This document shows, piece after piece, positions 1 through 9,886 of a DNA stretch of 64,000 nucleotides. The DNA is taken from positions 13,196,501 through 13,260,500 of the forward strand of contig JAPNXP010000001.1 of NCBI GenBank assembly GCA_028753945.1, given 5' to 3'. The stretch's first letter is position 1; each line of letters begins with the position of its first letter. The position numbers and the translations under genes were made by a program. Under the pieces are notes generated by a model. It ran no database searches. It was not told the origin of the DNA and saw only the letters and a program-made list of their open reading frames with translations. Source of the stretch: Hexactinellida sp. DTS-2022 (taxonomy: Eukaryota > Porifera > Hexactinellida).

Positions 1-940
1 AACTGTGGTCCGTTAGGGTTGGAGAGAACACTAAGTTATCGTCCACGTGGCTCTCGCAGTTGGGTACCGTCTCCAGTGCCATGACTCTCTGAAAGGTCGC
101 TTGTGCGCTGCAGAGGCCAAATGGCATAACCAGCACCTCGTACATCCCCCGAGGCGTATGGAAGGACGTTTCCATGTCAGCCGGTCTGACGGGGATCGTC
201 CAGTACGCTGACGCAATATCCAGCTTGGAAAGTAGCGATTTCCTTTTAAACGGTCGAAAATTGACTGAGGATTCGGTAAACTGTATTCGTCCCACTTGGT
301 TTCCGGGTTTAGCCGCCGGTAGTCGATTGCGAACCTTTGGATTCCATCCCTCTTCTTGACCAGTGCCCCGTCAGAGACTCAGGGTGACCGGCTTCGTCGG
401 CATATAGGGGGGTTTGCACCGAGCATCTCTCCGAGCTGTCTCAATATCTCTGTTTCCCAATGTAGGGAATTCGCCTAGGCCTTGATTTCTGAGGTGGTGC
501 GTCTCCCGTTAGTATTGAGTGGAATTCCTTGATCCTGCAGCTTGCGGGGCGTTTATGGTTTTGGAAAAATATGCCCGAAATGAGTGACCAGATCTTTTAA
601 TTTCGACTCTTCGCTTTCGTCTAAATGGCTTCAGATCTTTGGATCTTGTTTCACCCTGCCGTTGCTTCAAAAACTCGTCATGCTTAGCTTCCATGGCCCA
701 AACTAAGGGCGTAGCGCAGCTAAGGGCCGTCTGGGCGCGGAAAGTCGCCCTAACTTTATCCGGCCGTTGTCCCAGTCGAATACCACATGTACAACTTGTC
801 CCATGAACCTTCTTCCTAATAATAGTGTGGGTTGGTCGCTAGCTGTCTGCTTTACCGTCATTTCGTAGGTACACTCGGTCGCCTATTATGACATCAGTTT
901 GTTCTTTCCCTCTATCGTATGTTTTCTCATCCTCTCGCTA
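1..940 (-). pseudogene. Gypsy element B protease/RT fragment
   Basis: Near-identical to 60555-61480. It covers the protease-proximal stretch and the start of reverse transcriptase, and the window cuts it off within RT. It follows the integrase of element A directly on the minus strand, the same junction as at the right end of the window. Multiple frame breaks. Confidence 0.75.
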
Positions 941-999
941 TATTCGTGTGCGCTATTTCGTGCTGAATCTATAGCATTCTCGACACTGTGAGAGGCCTC

Positions 1000-2463
1000 C
1001 TCATACCAGCAGTCTGTGGTCATTCTCGAATCCAGCTCGTTGGCGGGAGGCTAGGATTGGAGATCGGTTCAACACCATGCATGATGTGGAACGGAGTTAC
1101 TCGGGTGCTGGAATTAGGAAGGGTATTGAGTGTGTGTGTTCGACTTCTTGGAGTATAATAGGCCAGCAGTCTTTCTCCAGTTCGCGATCGGAAATAATAC
1201 ACCTTAGGGTCTGTTTACTGTTTGGATATTGCGCTCAGCCTGGCCGTCACCCTCTGGGTGATAGGGGGACGAGCGTAACTTCTTTACCCCTAGCAAGTCA
1301 GGGCTTCGCGAATTTCGGAGCCATCCACGTTGGGCCCCTGATCACTCAGGACGCACTGAGGCGGGCCGTGACGGTAAATCCAGCATGTCTTTAGAGCTGC
1401 CATAATTGAACTCGAGGTTTGGTTGCGCATGGGCGCAATTTCCACCCACTTGGAAAATATATCTGTCATGAGCAGAAAATACCGGTTTTGATCGCTTCCC
1501 CATGGGAGCGTTGCTACATCATAAGCTACAAATTGACGAGGCTCGTGTGCAGCGCGGTTATGCACGAGTGGTTCTCTAGCTTTAGTCGAGCTCTTTCCCG
1601 CTGGCAGATACCACATTCTTTGCAAACTTCCGGACTTCGCTATGCATGCCATTCCAGGTAAATTGTTGTTTCAGGAGGTAAAGCGTTCGCTTGATCCCTG
1701 GATGAGAGACATTATGGACACGCGTAAGGACTGTGTGTTCGCGTGTAACGAATCCGTTGGATAGTACGAGGCGCTGGTTTCTGTAACGCCCAGATCGTAC
1801 CATACCCCGCTCGTTTAGTTGCTTCGCTACGAATGAGATCGCTAGGTCGTTGGTTTGTTCCTCGAGTATCTCATCTAGGAGGTTGCGATTAGAGGGGATA
1901 TTGTAGACAAATCTGACGATGAACTCGCTTTCCTTGTTCACTTGGCTGTCGATTTCGCAGTCGATTCTGGAAAGGAAATCAGATGCTGAGTTAATTGTAC
2001 CTTTCACGTACGTATCTCATAATCCAGTTCTTCTAATTCTGGCGCTGCTTCCTCAGCCATTGTAATGGATTGTGATCCCATTCGGGTATGCCAACATCAC
2101 TGGAGAGCTCGTGAGAGCCTGTTTAGGGTATCGAATGCGTTGCGGGCGGCCCTATCCCAGAAGAGAGATTCACCGTTCCGAGTCAGCTTGTATAAGGGGT
2201 CGGCTACATTGGCCATGTCGCGTATGTGATCGCGATAGAAATTCTCCAGTCCAAGGAACCTCTGGAGTTCAGTCCGATTCTTTGGCTGTGGATAAGTGTT
2301 ACCCGCTGAATGTTGCTCGGGAGTGGCTTGTGTCCTTCTGGGGTTATTGTATGTCCCACGAATTCGATTTTCTGGTATCCAATACGGCATTTGTCGGCGC
2401 GTCGTTGGATCTTCGCCTGGCGGAGTCGGATTAGTGTATCCCGGAGATCTCCGATGTGTAGCG
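1000..2463 (-). pseudogene. Gypsy element A pol fragment (RT thumb, integrase)
   Basis: Pieces in order along the minus strand: reverse transcriptase end and connection (2097-2463, with the typical LQRFLGLENFYRDHI pattern), integrase zinc-binding region (1582-2007, with HPGIKRTLYLLKQQF), integrase catalytic core (1290-1652, with LLMTDIFSKWVEIAPM and LSDQGPNVDGSEI) and a downstream integrase piece (1020-1202). Each lies in a different frame or is separated by stops. The expected RNase H between RT and integrase is missing because of an internal deletion near 2067. The host-related zinc-binding cysteines are partly lost in this copy. Confidence 0.8.
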
Positions 2464-2499
2464 CCAATCGCTCGTTATCGGGTAGGTCTGTGTTGTGGA

Positions 2500-3469
2500 G
2501 ACTTTTATCCGTAGGGGCTTCCGCTATTGTTATGATAGAGAACACAGAGTCTATAGAGGGGGGTACAGATAAGGATAGGGCTATTAAACTGGTGTCTCTT
2601 GTTGAGAAGGGACAGGACATCAGGGCCCCGGGTACCGACATGATGGAGGGAGAGCTGGTGCTAGCGAGAGGCTCGCTAGTGGGTCCGCTTGAGATGGGAA
2701 TACTGGCAGCGGCAGGGGCTACGGGGTAAGGGTATTCTCGCGGCCTAAAGTCGCCGTGTTCTCGACAGGAGACGAGATACGAGATATCACAGATGCGAGT
2801 AACATAACAGAGTACACTGTTGTTGATACGAATCGCATTACACTGCTAGCCTTGCTACGTAGCGACGGGTATGCAGTGGAAGATTTGGGAATAGTCCGGG
2901 ACAACCCGGCAGAGCTGCAGAGTGCTATGCGTAAGGGACTGGCTAACTGCGAGGTGATAATATCCTCAGGAGGGATGTCAATGGGGAATAGAGACTTCTT
3001 TAAGCCCTGTCTGGAAGCGATGGGTTGTAAGATCTGGTTTGGGAAAGTTAAAGTTAAGCCGGGCAAATCTACTTGCTTCGCTACGCTTAATCACAATGGA
3101 AACCGGAGGTACATATTCGGGCTACCGGGTAATCCAGCCTCCGCTATTGTGACGTATATTCTGTTTGTGCGGAAATGTCTCGGAATTCTGATTGGGAGAA
3201 GTGGCCCCTGTAACCCTGAGGTTCCGGTTATGACCAAACAGAGCATAGCGCTAGGGGACCGTACTGAGTATAGGCGTATCTCGCTAGAATGGAAAGCAGG
3301 GAAACTGATGGCAGTCGACACGGGCGGACAACAGAGCAGTAAGATTCTGAGCATGAGGGGAGCCCAAGCGCTAATGCGGATACCTGCAGTAGATGAGAGT
3401 ATCAGTGATAGGATAGAGAAGGGGAGTGTGATGAGTGCTGTGCTGATCACACCGTGGATTAACCAATAA
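2500..3469 (+). CDS. Gephyrin/MoeA-like molybdenum cofactor enzyme, 3' part, one frameshift
   Basis: About 315 codons closely match the C-terminal (E/MoeA) half of gephyrin, the cytosolic enzyme that inserts molybdate into molybdopterin. Recognisable landmarks are GASAIVMIENTE, GQDIRAPGTDM, VAVFSTGDE, the MPT-binding IISSGGMSMG, KPGKSTCFATL and FGLPGNPASA, followed by the C-terminal beta-barrel. It ends at TAA (3467-3469). A one-base deletion in the G run near 2727 splits the frame: upstream codons run to a TAA at about 2727, and downstream codons continue from about 2730 in another frame. It could be a real mutation or an assembly error. The 5' end has no start codon. Acceptor-like AGs at about 2495 and 2512 suggest an internal exon. 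Everything upstream in the window is gypsy sequence, so the N-terminal half is outside the window or lost. Confidence 0.85.
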
Positions 3470-3956
3470 TTATATAATATACCTAACTAACTACAGCAGT
3501 GGTCGGCGATTAGAGGTAATTACCCCATCGGGGGTAATTTCAGGGGGAACGCGGAATTTGACCTACGGCCTACTAGGAATTTGACATACAAACAAAGTAG
3601 GAATATGACCTACGTATGATGTAGGAATCTGACCTACGTAGATTCCGAAGTAGGAATATGACCTACGTATGATGTAGGAATCTGACCTACGTAGATTCCG
3701 AAGTAGGAATATGACCTACGTATGATGTAGGAATCTGACCTACGTAGATTGCGAAGTAGGAATTTGACCTACGGTATCCACATTTAAGACTTAGATCAAC
3801 AAAAGTGATTACATTGAGTACTATTCTTAACGCAGACATTTGCTAATCTACAAGTTATAACAAAGATACACATTTTCAGTGATTATAATGTATTTTATTA
3901 TATTGTAGTTAACGAAGTAATTACGAATGAATTAATTATAACAAGATAACTGCTAA

Positions 3957-5573
3957 TTATTGAAAGATTTGCATAATAGTAACTATTTCACTGCGACATA
4001 TTGGACATGGTTTCTGTTCATCTATAAAGTGTTGCCCACAGTTTTTGCATAAATTCGCGTGACCACATGGAACTAGCGCGAACGTTACTTGTTTAGTTTT
4101 GCAACATATTAAGCAAAGATTATTAATTCCTTCATTTGCATCATTTTCATCATATCTCGAGTCCTCATTCTCAGTCTCTGTATTATTTATGGTGATGTAC
4201 TGTGCCGAATTCTGTTTCCCTATGTAGCCGACTGTGAGTGATATAGAATTGAGGTATTGCTGATTCGAATATATTCCATTCATTAATTTATCTTTACATT
4301 CCTTCCTAAATTGAGCATTTACAATATGCTTTCTCTTTGGGTTTCGGGTAATATTGAGCCCTTGTTCTAACCTCTGGTACTCACTTTCAAAATCAATTAT
4401 TATCTTCTTCATATCTGATACGAATTTCCATGAGTTTGGGTGATGAACTTTAACAACGGATTTCAATGTTTTATGGAAAGATTCTGCACCATTGTTTGTT
4501 GCATGTTCAGAAGAAAATATAGATAAATTCTTTTCTCCAAGAATCCAAGTCTTTTTGTAATATCTTTTAAAAGTGTTGATTAGATTGTTTACAATTTCAC
4601 CCATTTCAAAATTTTGTGCTTCCAATTGAGAAAATATTTCTATGATCTCACTCTCAGGTAACCAGGGTAATGCCATCAACTTTCTGAGCCAGCTGGAAAA
4701 TTCAGAATCCCTTTTGTAAACAGTTGAAAGTCCTAAAACTTGCGCTTTCTTCCAGATTGCCTGGGTGAAATGAAACCAGCAGCCAGTGATCTGTATTCCT
4801 GGGAATAATCGTTTGAAAACATTCCTAGGTGCCTTTTCGAAATCGCTGATGGCCATTTTTGGAGAAAATTCAGGAATTATTTCGAGTAATTTCACGAGAA
4901 CTGTAAAGTATAGCTCTTCGGTCTTATTTTGCATCAAAATGTGAACAGCAGGAACACTGTGTCGATTAAATGATATGAAAATTGTGAATAGCTGGTAAAA
5001 TAAACGCGGTACTGTGTAGAATGTGCCATCAAATTGAATTTGTTGAGCTACCTTTAGCTTCTCGAGCATGAAGTCTGATGCTAGAATAACTGCTGACCCT
5101 CCATTAATATTAACAGTTGCCTTATACAAATGGGAATATGGAGTTTCAATAATTAGTTGGCAGAAATCTTGAATATCCTTTGGGAGAGGTGGGAGTAATT
5201 TTCTTCTTCTTTTGCACATGCTACTTTCTATTTCTTGAAATGATACCAATGTGCTAGCAGGATCTCCCCGACATGTATTATTGAAAACTTCGCGTAATTT
5301 TTCTGAGTCACATTCAGCGGCTCTTTTCAACTGATTCCGTAAAGCGATTTCGGGACGTTTGTATGCATTCTCATCATGGTGGTGTTCCCGTGTTAACCTT
5401 AAAGTATTAGCAACATGATCAATATGAGCATATCCTGGACATCCTGAGGCTCTATTGAGTGTGCATTTAACGTAGGAGCAACTTTGGGAGGAGCGAACTT
5501 TCACGTATAAATAACCTCCTGATTCGTAATTAAGAGAATTAACCTTTTTCCCTTCAACCATAGAATATTCCAT
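3957..5573 (-). CDS. MULE transposase with N-terminal FLYWCH finger and C-terminal RING
   Basis: The protein is 538 aa from the ATG at 5571-5573. Upstream in-frame codons are TA-rich simple sequence, so this start is preferred. Residues 25-70 form a FLYWCH-type zinc finger (YLYVKVR, C-x5-6-C spacing, GCPGYAHID, REHHHDE). Residues 160-370 are the MULE transposase core with D182 (QFDGTF), D244 (AISDFEKA), the C265-x2-H268 motif (GCWFHF) and E364 (TNNGAESFH), the usual DDE layout with the insert between the second D and E. Residues 487-538 are a C3HC4 RING (CLIC, VPCGHANLC, CPIC). The transposase would cut and paste the element by binding its repeat-rich ends. The RING suggests a ubiquitin-ligase activity of unknown purpose. 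The frame is uninterrupted, so the element may be recently active. Confidence 0.9.
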   Translation of the reverse strand: MEYSMVEGKKVNSLNYESGGYLYVKVRSSQSCSYVKCTLNRASGCPGYAHIDHVANTLRLTREHHHDENAYKRPEIALRNQLKRAAECDSEKLREVFNNTCRGDPASTLVSFQEIESSMCKRRRKLLPPLPKDIQDFCQLIIETPYSHLYKATVNINGGSAVILASDFMLEKLKVAQQIQFDGTFYTVPRLFYQLFTIFISFNRHSVPAVHILMQNKTEELYFTVLVKLLEIIPEFSPKMAISDFEKAPRNVFKRLFPGIQITGCWFHFTQAIWKKAQVLGLSTVYKRDSEFSSWLRKLMALPWLPESEIIEIFSQLEAQNFEMGEIVNNLINTFKRYYKKTWILGEKNLSIFSSEHATNNGAESFHKTLKSVVKVHHPNSWKFVSDMKKIIIDFESEYQRLEQGLNITRNPKRKHIVNAQFRKECKDKLMNGIYSNQQYLNSISLTVGYIGKQNSAQYITINNTETENEDSRYDENDANEGINNLCLICCKTKQVTFALVPCGHANLCKNCGQHFIDEQKPCPICRSEIVTIMQIFQ

Positions 5574-5879
5574 TTGGCAAACAATAGTAAACAATAAATA
5601 TCCAATATTTTTTCCGTTGAATATGAGTATACTATATACGTATATATATATCGTATATATATATATAAATATGACATGCAGCCATTCAAAGAAGTGGTTA
5701 AATGTTATTATTTCCCACTTCACTTGAACAATTGAAGTATTTTTTATCACTCTTCTCGATTTGTTTAATGCATTGTTGTTCGCTATCTACTTTTAACAAT
5801 TGTGTGAGAATAAATTCGTACCTCAAAAGTGCAAAGGTTTCTCAATACTTAGATCAAATTCCCACGTTGGTCAAACTCC

Positions 5880-6475
5880 AACATCGGAATATATGTAGGT
5901 CTTATTCCTACTCCTTATGTAGGTCATATTCCTACACCAGTATATATGTAGGTCATATTCCTACTCCCTTATGTAGGTCATATTCCTACACCAGTATATA
6001 TGTAGGTCATATTCCTACTCCCTTATGTAGGTCATATTCCTACACCGGAATATATGTAGGTCATATTCCTACTCCTTATGTAGGTCAAATTCCAACATCG
6101 GAATATATGTAGGTCTTATTCCTACTCCTTATGTAGGTCATATTCCTACACCAGTATATATGTAGGTCATATTCCTACTCCCTTATGTAGGTCAAATTCC
6201 AACATCGGAATATATGTAGGTCATATTCCTACTCCTTATGTAGGTCATATTCCTACACCGGAATATATGTAGGTCATATTCCTACTCCTTATGTAGGTCA
6301 TATTCCTACACCGGAATATATGTAGGTCATATTCCTACTCCCTTATGTAGGTCATATTCCTACACCGGAATATATGTAGGTCATATTCCTACTCCTTATG
6401 TAGGTCATATTCCTACACCGGAATATATGTAGGTCATATTCCTACTCCTTATGTAGGTCATATTCCTGATTCAAA
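5880..6475. repeat. Right subterminal repeat array of the MULE
   Basis: About two dozen near-copies of a 17-base core (GTAGGTCATATTCCTAC) alternate with spacers such as ACCAGTATAT, ACCGGAATAT and TCCCTTAT, giving a composite period of roughly 45-50 bp. The core has GTAGG...CCTAC arms, an imperfect dyad. The left end (3597-3757) carries three 55-60-bp units of the same motif in opposite orientation. These are likely transposase-binding sites. Confidence 0.85.
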
Positions 6476-6841
6476 AAATGCGTAGGTCAAATTCCTATAA
6501 TCTTAGAGTAGGTCAAATTCCTACTTCGATGTAGGTCAAATTCCGGCGTCGCATTTCAGGTTTTCTGGAGGTAACGAGACCTAACCGGAAAGCGATTTAA
6601 GATGTCAACTGTCACAATACAGCCACAGTTTGTAGATATTATTAAGGATAGCAAGTGCCACTTTAGCCATTAGACATGCTACGAACAGAATTAAATTCAT
6701 TAGTTTTACTCAGGTTGTCTCGTCTATAAATGAAACAGCTTGTCTTTGTGTTTATCAAAATAGTTTCTGAATTCGGGGTAACAGTGATGCGCTGAGCTCT
6801 GAAATGGGGTAATAGTTAAACATAATTGCCGACCACTGAAC

Positions 6842-7057
6842 TACAGTATAACCTCGATAGTATGAACAAAATTCGGGTTAATACGACCACTATTTCAGTA
6901 CCCTTCAATGCCTTTTAAATACAAATGATATTGGTTAATAATATTTCAGTACCCTTGAATGCTTTTAAATACAAATGTCACCGGTTAATACGAACCCCGG
7001 ATAAGGCGAACACATTTGACGGTCCCCTGGTGTTCGTACTAGCGAGGTTCTACTGTA
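6842..7057. mobile_element. Pogo-like MITE, family A (CTCGTTAATACGAAC type)
   Basis: TA-flanked, with ends CAGTATAACCTCG and, read inward from the right, CAGTAGAACCTCG. The interior repeats phrases such as GGTTAATACGAAC and GGATAAGGCGAACA and has no coding capacity. The CAG start and TA target resemble Tigger/pogo (Tc1-mariner) MITEs. Confidence 0.8.
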
Positions 7058-7504
7058 GTTCATATCTCGATTTATAAATATTAAAATATATTTACATGTT
7101 TAAAAATTAAATGAACTTGCAAATAATTACAACAAATACATGCATTGCTTTATATATTCGCCCAATGAATGAACGGTATTCCTCCCAAATAGCACTTAAG
7201 GTGTTTCGGAAGAGGCAGCAAATCCAGTTTATTGTTGCTGTACGGGCATAAACTAAGCAGTATTTTCTCGCGAGATAATTCCCGTAGCGATTTGCTAGAT
7301 ATATTCTCGTATAAGAGTAAGAACTGTAGTACTTCTGGTAGCGTATTAATGTGCAGATTTGTAGCAGTTAGAGGAGTAGGGAATAGCTGGATTCCTTTGC
7401 TACGTCTAAGGGAGTTTGGCCGAACTTGTTCAGACAAGTAAACGTTACTTTACACTGGAATAAATAGGAACTATTATAATACACAATATTGATAACTTAT
7501 ATTA

Positions 7505-7646
7505 TATTAGATGCCGGATATAAGAACACCAGTTATAAGAACATTCTACTGGAAAACGGTTGTTATATACTCTATATAATTTATGCCGGTTATAAGAACA
7601 TTAAATGCAGTTCCCGACGATGTTCTTATAACCGATATCCACTGTA
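7505..7646. mobile_element. Pogo-like MITE, family B (GGTTATAAGAACA type)
   Basis: Lies in the intron of the ASB-like gene. The ends read GATGCCGGATATAAGAACA and, inward from the right, CAGTGGATATCGGTTATAAG. The interior has the family-specific phrase GTTCCCGACGATG near one end. Confidence 0.75.
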
Positions 7647-7650
7647 TAAC

Positions 7651-7985
7651 TACAGTAGACACTCGTTAATACGAACGAAATTTGTTCATATTACCTGAAT
7701 TCGTATTAACCGGAGTCACTTGCATTTGTATTTAACCTTGTACTCCTTAACCAGTGATTATACAGCCATTTGTAAATACGCGCCTAATCCTGGTCAGATC
7801 CAATTTTCATACGCCTAAATCGCAAATTAATGTTACGGTATAGGAGTATATGCCATATTTTAGTGCTCCTAATTGATTTCCCCCCTAAATCATACTCCAA
7901 AAGGAGCGTCTCGCGCTCCTGGATAATTCCCTGCCCTTAACCGATATTCGCCTTATCCGTGTCCTACTAACGACAGTCTACTGCA
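7651..7985. mobile_element. Pogo-like MITE, family A, with a nested hairpin repeat
   Basis: The left end is CAGTAGACACTCGTTAATAC and the right end, read inward, CAGTAGACTGTCGTTAGTAG. The TA/TG next to the right end is about 8 bases from the splice donor of the ASB-like exon 1. A GGAGCG hairpin repeat (7752-7935) is inserted within it. Confidence 0.78.
7752..7935 (+). repeat. GGAGCG-hairpin short interspersed repeat, copy 1
   Basis: One of five copies (others at 22190, 32625 reversed, 36438 and 48247). It starts TATACAGCCATTTGTA, contains CATACGCCTAAATC-CAAATTAATG, and ends in a hairpin, AGGAGCGTCTCGCGCTCCT, followed by GGATAATTCC. About 170-185 bp, non-coding. It lacks clear terminal inverted repeats, so the superfamily is unresolved. 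Confidence 0.75.
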
Positions 7986-8683
7986 CACTAACCTCTGTAA
8001 CGAGATAGGAAGCAAGCTCTCTATTCCTCTTATGTCTGGCCACGCAATGGAGTGGTGTGTCCCCCACGGAATCTACAGCCATCGGGTTGGCCCCACTTTC
8101 TATAAACAACTTAACTAAGCCTAGAATAGTGCAAGACTTCACACAGTTATAAAATTGTATTACACAGCAAGCTTATGTAAAGGAGTCCTTCCTTGTTTGT
8201 CTCTGCAGTTAATATTAACTCCCGCGTTAATGTACTTCTTAATTCCTGCCAAGTTACCTTCGATTGCATAGGAATGCAATGGGAAAGTTGGACTAATATA
8301 CTTACCTTTGACAGCCAAAGGATTTCCGTCCTTATCAAGCAATTTCTTTTTCAGAACAGCCAAAGCCATTTCTTTTAATTAACTATTAATTCTAAACAAA
8401 TAAATTATTATTCTAAATTATAATAGAAGTTATCCATACTGGGTCAGTTCTTCAAACAACTCTGGGTAAATAAACCAACAAACAACACAAACTATCTAAC
8501 TAACTACGTAGCTAACTAACTAGCCAAGTATCTTATTAACTAACTAACTGACATCATTGTGTTTAATATAATATATAAAACGTATTATAGCGAATAAAGA
8601 GGATCGTTATTAAAATCACCACTTCGCTCAACTAGTACACACCATATCCAATACAATAACGTAGATAAAATAGAGTTCAATAG

Positions 8684-9170
8684 CAGAGCATTAAAGGAGC
8701 GCGCTCCATTTTTCAGGAGCGCAGGCTGGAGCGCGCTCTTTGTAAAATTGAGGAGCGGGAGGTGGAGCGCCGCTCCAATTATTGAGGAGCGCGCTCACTG
8801 GAGCGCGCTCCTTTTTTCTTAGATTGTTGCAAAACATCTAGTACATTTATTCACAGATAATTTCCCAATTTTGTCCATAATTCATCAAGATTTGAAGCAA
8901 AATGTGAATTGGAGAGTTACGAGATAAAAGATTTCTGATAATCACCAAATTTTATATTTTTGCCCTAAAAAGTAGTAATTCTGACGATTTACATATTTTT
9001 TTCATTTTGAAAGGTGTGAAAAAGGAGCGCAAAATGAGCGCGCTCCAATTTTTCAGGAGCGGGAGCGGGTGTACGCTCCTTTTTTTTCGGAGGAGCGAAA
9101 ACAGGAGCGCCGCTCCTTTTTATGATTAAGAGCGCGGAGCGGGAGCGCGCTCCAAAAAACTAGGAGCGCT
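8684..9170. mobile_element. Palindrome-ended element (GGAGCGCGCTCC arrays) with 15-bp flanking repeats
   Basis: Both ends are clusters of the palindrome GGAGCGCGCTCC and variants (8695-8815 and 9023-9170), around an AT-rich non-coding core. The element is bracketed by an identical 15-base sequence, AATAGAGTTCAATAG, at 8669-8683 and 9171-9185. It lies immediately downstream of the SLC38-like stop codon. I cannot assign it to a known superfamily, because a 15-bp target duplication is not typical of hAT, MULE, pogo or piggyBac. Confidence 0.7.
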
Positions 9171-9687
9171 AATAGAGTTCAATAGAGATGAGTGTGCATA
9201 TCAGTTGCCAGTTGGCGTAACTAGGTTAATGACCCCCTGTGTGGCACTGTACCCGCCTATAAAACTCCCAATAGCCACAGTAACAGCGCCAAAACCTGAG
9301 ATTGGGATTTCTTTCCACAGAGATCGCTTGCTAGCGTGCATACGAATAGCACAGTTAACCATTAGGAAGCCAGGAAATACGATTGAGAACATGGCCGCTA
9401 CGCCTCCAATGGGGGTTATAACCACTTGAATGCTCGGGAGAAACACGCCTAATAGCAGGCTTAGAATAAACCAACAGAGAGAAATAATCTGTAGTCGGAA
9501 CAGTTGTGTGTGTCCATGGTTAACTGAGAGCTGGCGTAGCTTATGCCAGTTGGAACTTAGCAAGTTTAATATTTTAACTACGAACTCGTCGACAGCTGAG
9601 CGACCCAGAAATGCTAGCAGTGGAAATGAAGTTACCATTGAAATTAGAAGTCCTAGAAGGTACAATATGATAGCAACCGACCCGCTT

Positions 9688-9886
9688 AATACAGTCAGGT
9701 CTGTATTATGAACAAGATTTCGTATGCTTAATATGAAGATTTTTTATTATGAACAAACCCTACGGTCCCAATTTAGTAACTTACATAGGGTTTGTATTAA
9801 GTTGAGTTCGCTTATTATGAAGTCTCTCTATTATAAACGCAATTTTTGGTCCCTTGAATGTTCATAATAAAAGAACCTGACAGTAA
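9688..9886. mobile_element. Pogo-like MITE at the SLC38 last-exon edge
   Basis: TA-flanked inverted ends: CAGTCAGGTCTGTATTATGA and, inward from the right, CTGTCAGGTTCTTTTATTAT. The terminal CAG|ACCTGACTG of the MITE coincides with the splice acceptor and first codons inferred for the SLC38-like last exon, so the MITE may supply the acceptor. Confidence 0.65.

Larger units (their letters stand above)
1..2463 (-). mobile_element. Decayed composite Ty3/gypsy retrotransposon, left copy
   Basis: Minus-strand reading gives broken pieces of two gypsy pol regions in series. Element A (about 1000-2463) gives reverse transcriptase C-terminal/thumb, a deleted RNase H, integrase zinc-binding and integrase core pieces. 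Element B (1 to about 940) gives a protease-proximal stretch and reverse transcriptase. The same series, nearly identical in sequence, lies at 60555-63290, so position 1 corresponds to about 60555. Relative to that copy, about 290 bp of RNase H is deleted near 2067 and a short piece is lost near 1733. Similarity stops at 2463, where gephyrin-related sequence begins soon after. No LTRs were recognised. No frame is intact, so this is a fossil. Confidence 0.85.
3545..6552 (-). mobile_element. Complete MULE DNA transposon
   Basis: This 3008-bp element carries an intact transposase. The termini match over 19 bases with a few mismatches: GGGAACGCGGAATTTGACC at the left, GCGACGCCGGAATTTGACC read inward from the right. 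An 8-bp duplication, ATTTCAGG, flanks it at 3537-3544 and 6553-6560, within the range for Mutator-like elements. Both subterminal regions are arrays of GTAGG-AATATGA-CCTAC-type units, short at the left (3570-3770) and long at the right (about 5880-6540). It is inserted inside the hAT element and is therefore younger. Confidence 0.92.
3497..6838. mobile_element. hAT element (short, non-autonomous) hosting a MULE
   Basis: The ends are inverted: CAGTGGTCGGCGATTA at 3497 against CAGTGGTCGGCAATTA read inward from 6838, with TAATTACCCCA-like sequence just inside both. The flanks carry a perfect 8-bp duplication, AACTACAG, at 3489-3496 and 6839-6846, typical of hAT insertion. Subtracting the inserted MULE leaves only about 330 bp of hAT sequence, so it is a MITE-sized deletion derivative. 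Confidence 0.9.
7150..8369 (-). pseudogene. Ankyrin-repeat + SOCS-box (ASB-like) gene, two exons, two frameshifts
   Basis: Exon 1 (8369-7993) starts at ATG (MALAVLKKKLLDKDGNPL) and encodes ankyrin repeats, including GRTPLHKLA and, after a one-base loss near 8162, GLVKLFIESGANP and GDTPLHCVARHKR. It ends GTTACAGAG before a GTTAGT donor. Exon 2 (7454-7150) follows a TTATTCCAG acceptor in phase 0 with NKFGQTPLDVAKE. A second frameshift near 7365 leads into a convincing C-terminal SOCS box (SLRELSREKILLSL ... LDLLPLPKHLKCYL) and a TAA. ASB proteins are substrate receptors of Cullin-5 ubiquitin ligases, with the ankyrin repeats binding substrate and the SOCS box binding elongin. With two frameshifts the copy looks inactive unless both are sequencing errors. 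The 538-bp intron is almost entirely MITEs. Confidence 0.75.

Noticed and set aside
5574-5750. Longer N-terminus for the MULE transposase
   Set aside because: The extra codons are a TATA-rich simple sequence (YIYTIYIYVYS); the FLYWCH finger starts after the ATG at 5573.
5702-6112. Open frame across the MULE repeats (SYSYTSIYVGHIP-type)
   Set aside because: It is a translation of the tandem repeat.
5880-6540. Regularly spaced repeats resembling a CRISPR array
   Set aside because: The spacers are themselves repeats, the units flank an animal transposase and mirror the opposite end of the element; they are MULE subterminal repeats.
7752-7935. GGAGCG-hairpin repeat as a Helitron
   Set aside because: It has a 3' hairpin, but no CTRR end and no TC start were consistent across the five copies; superfamily left open.
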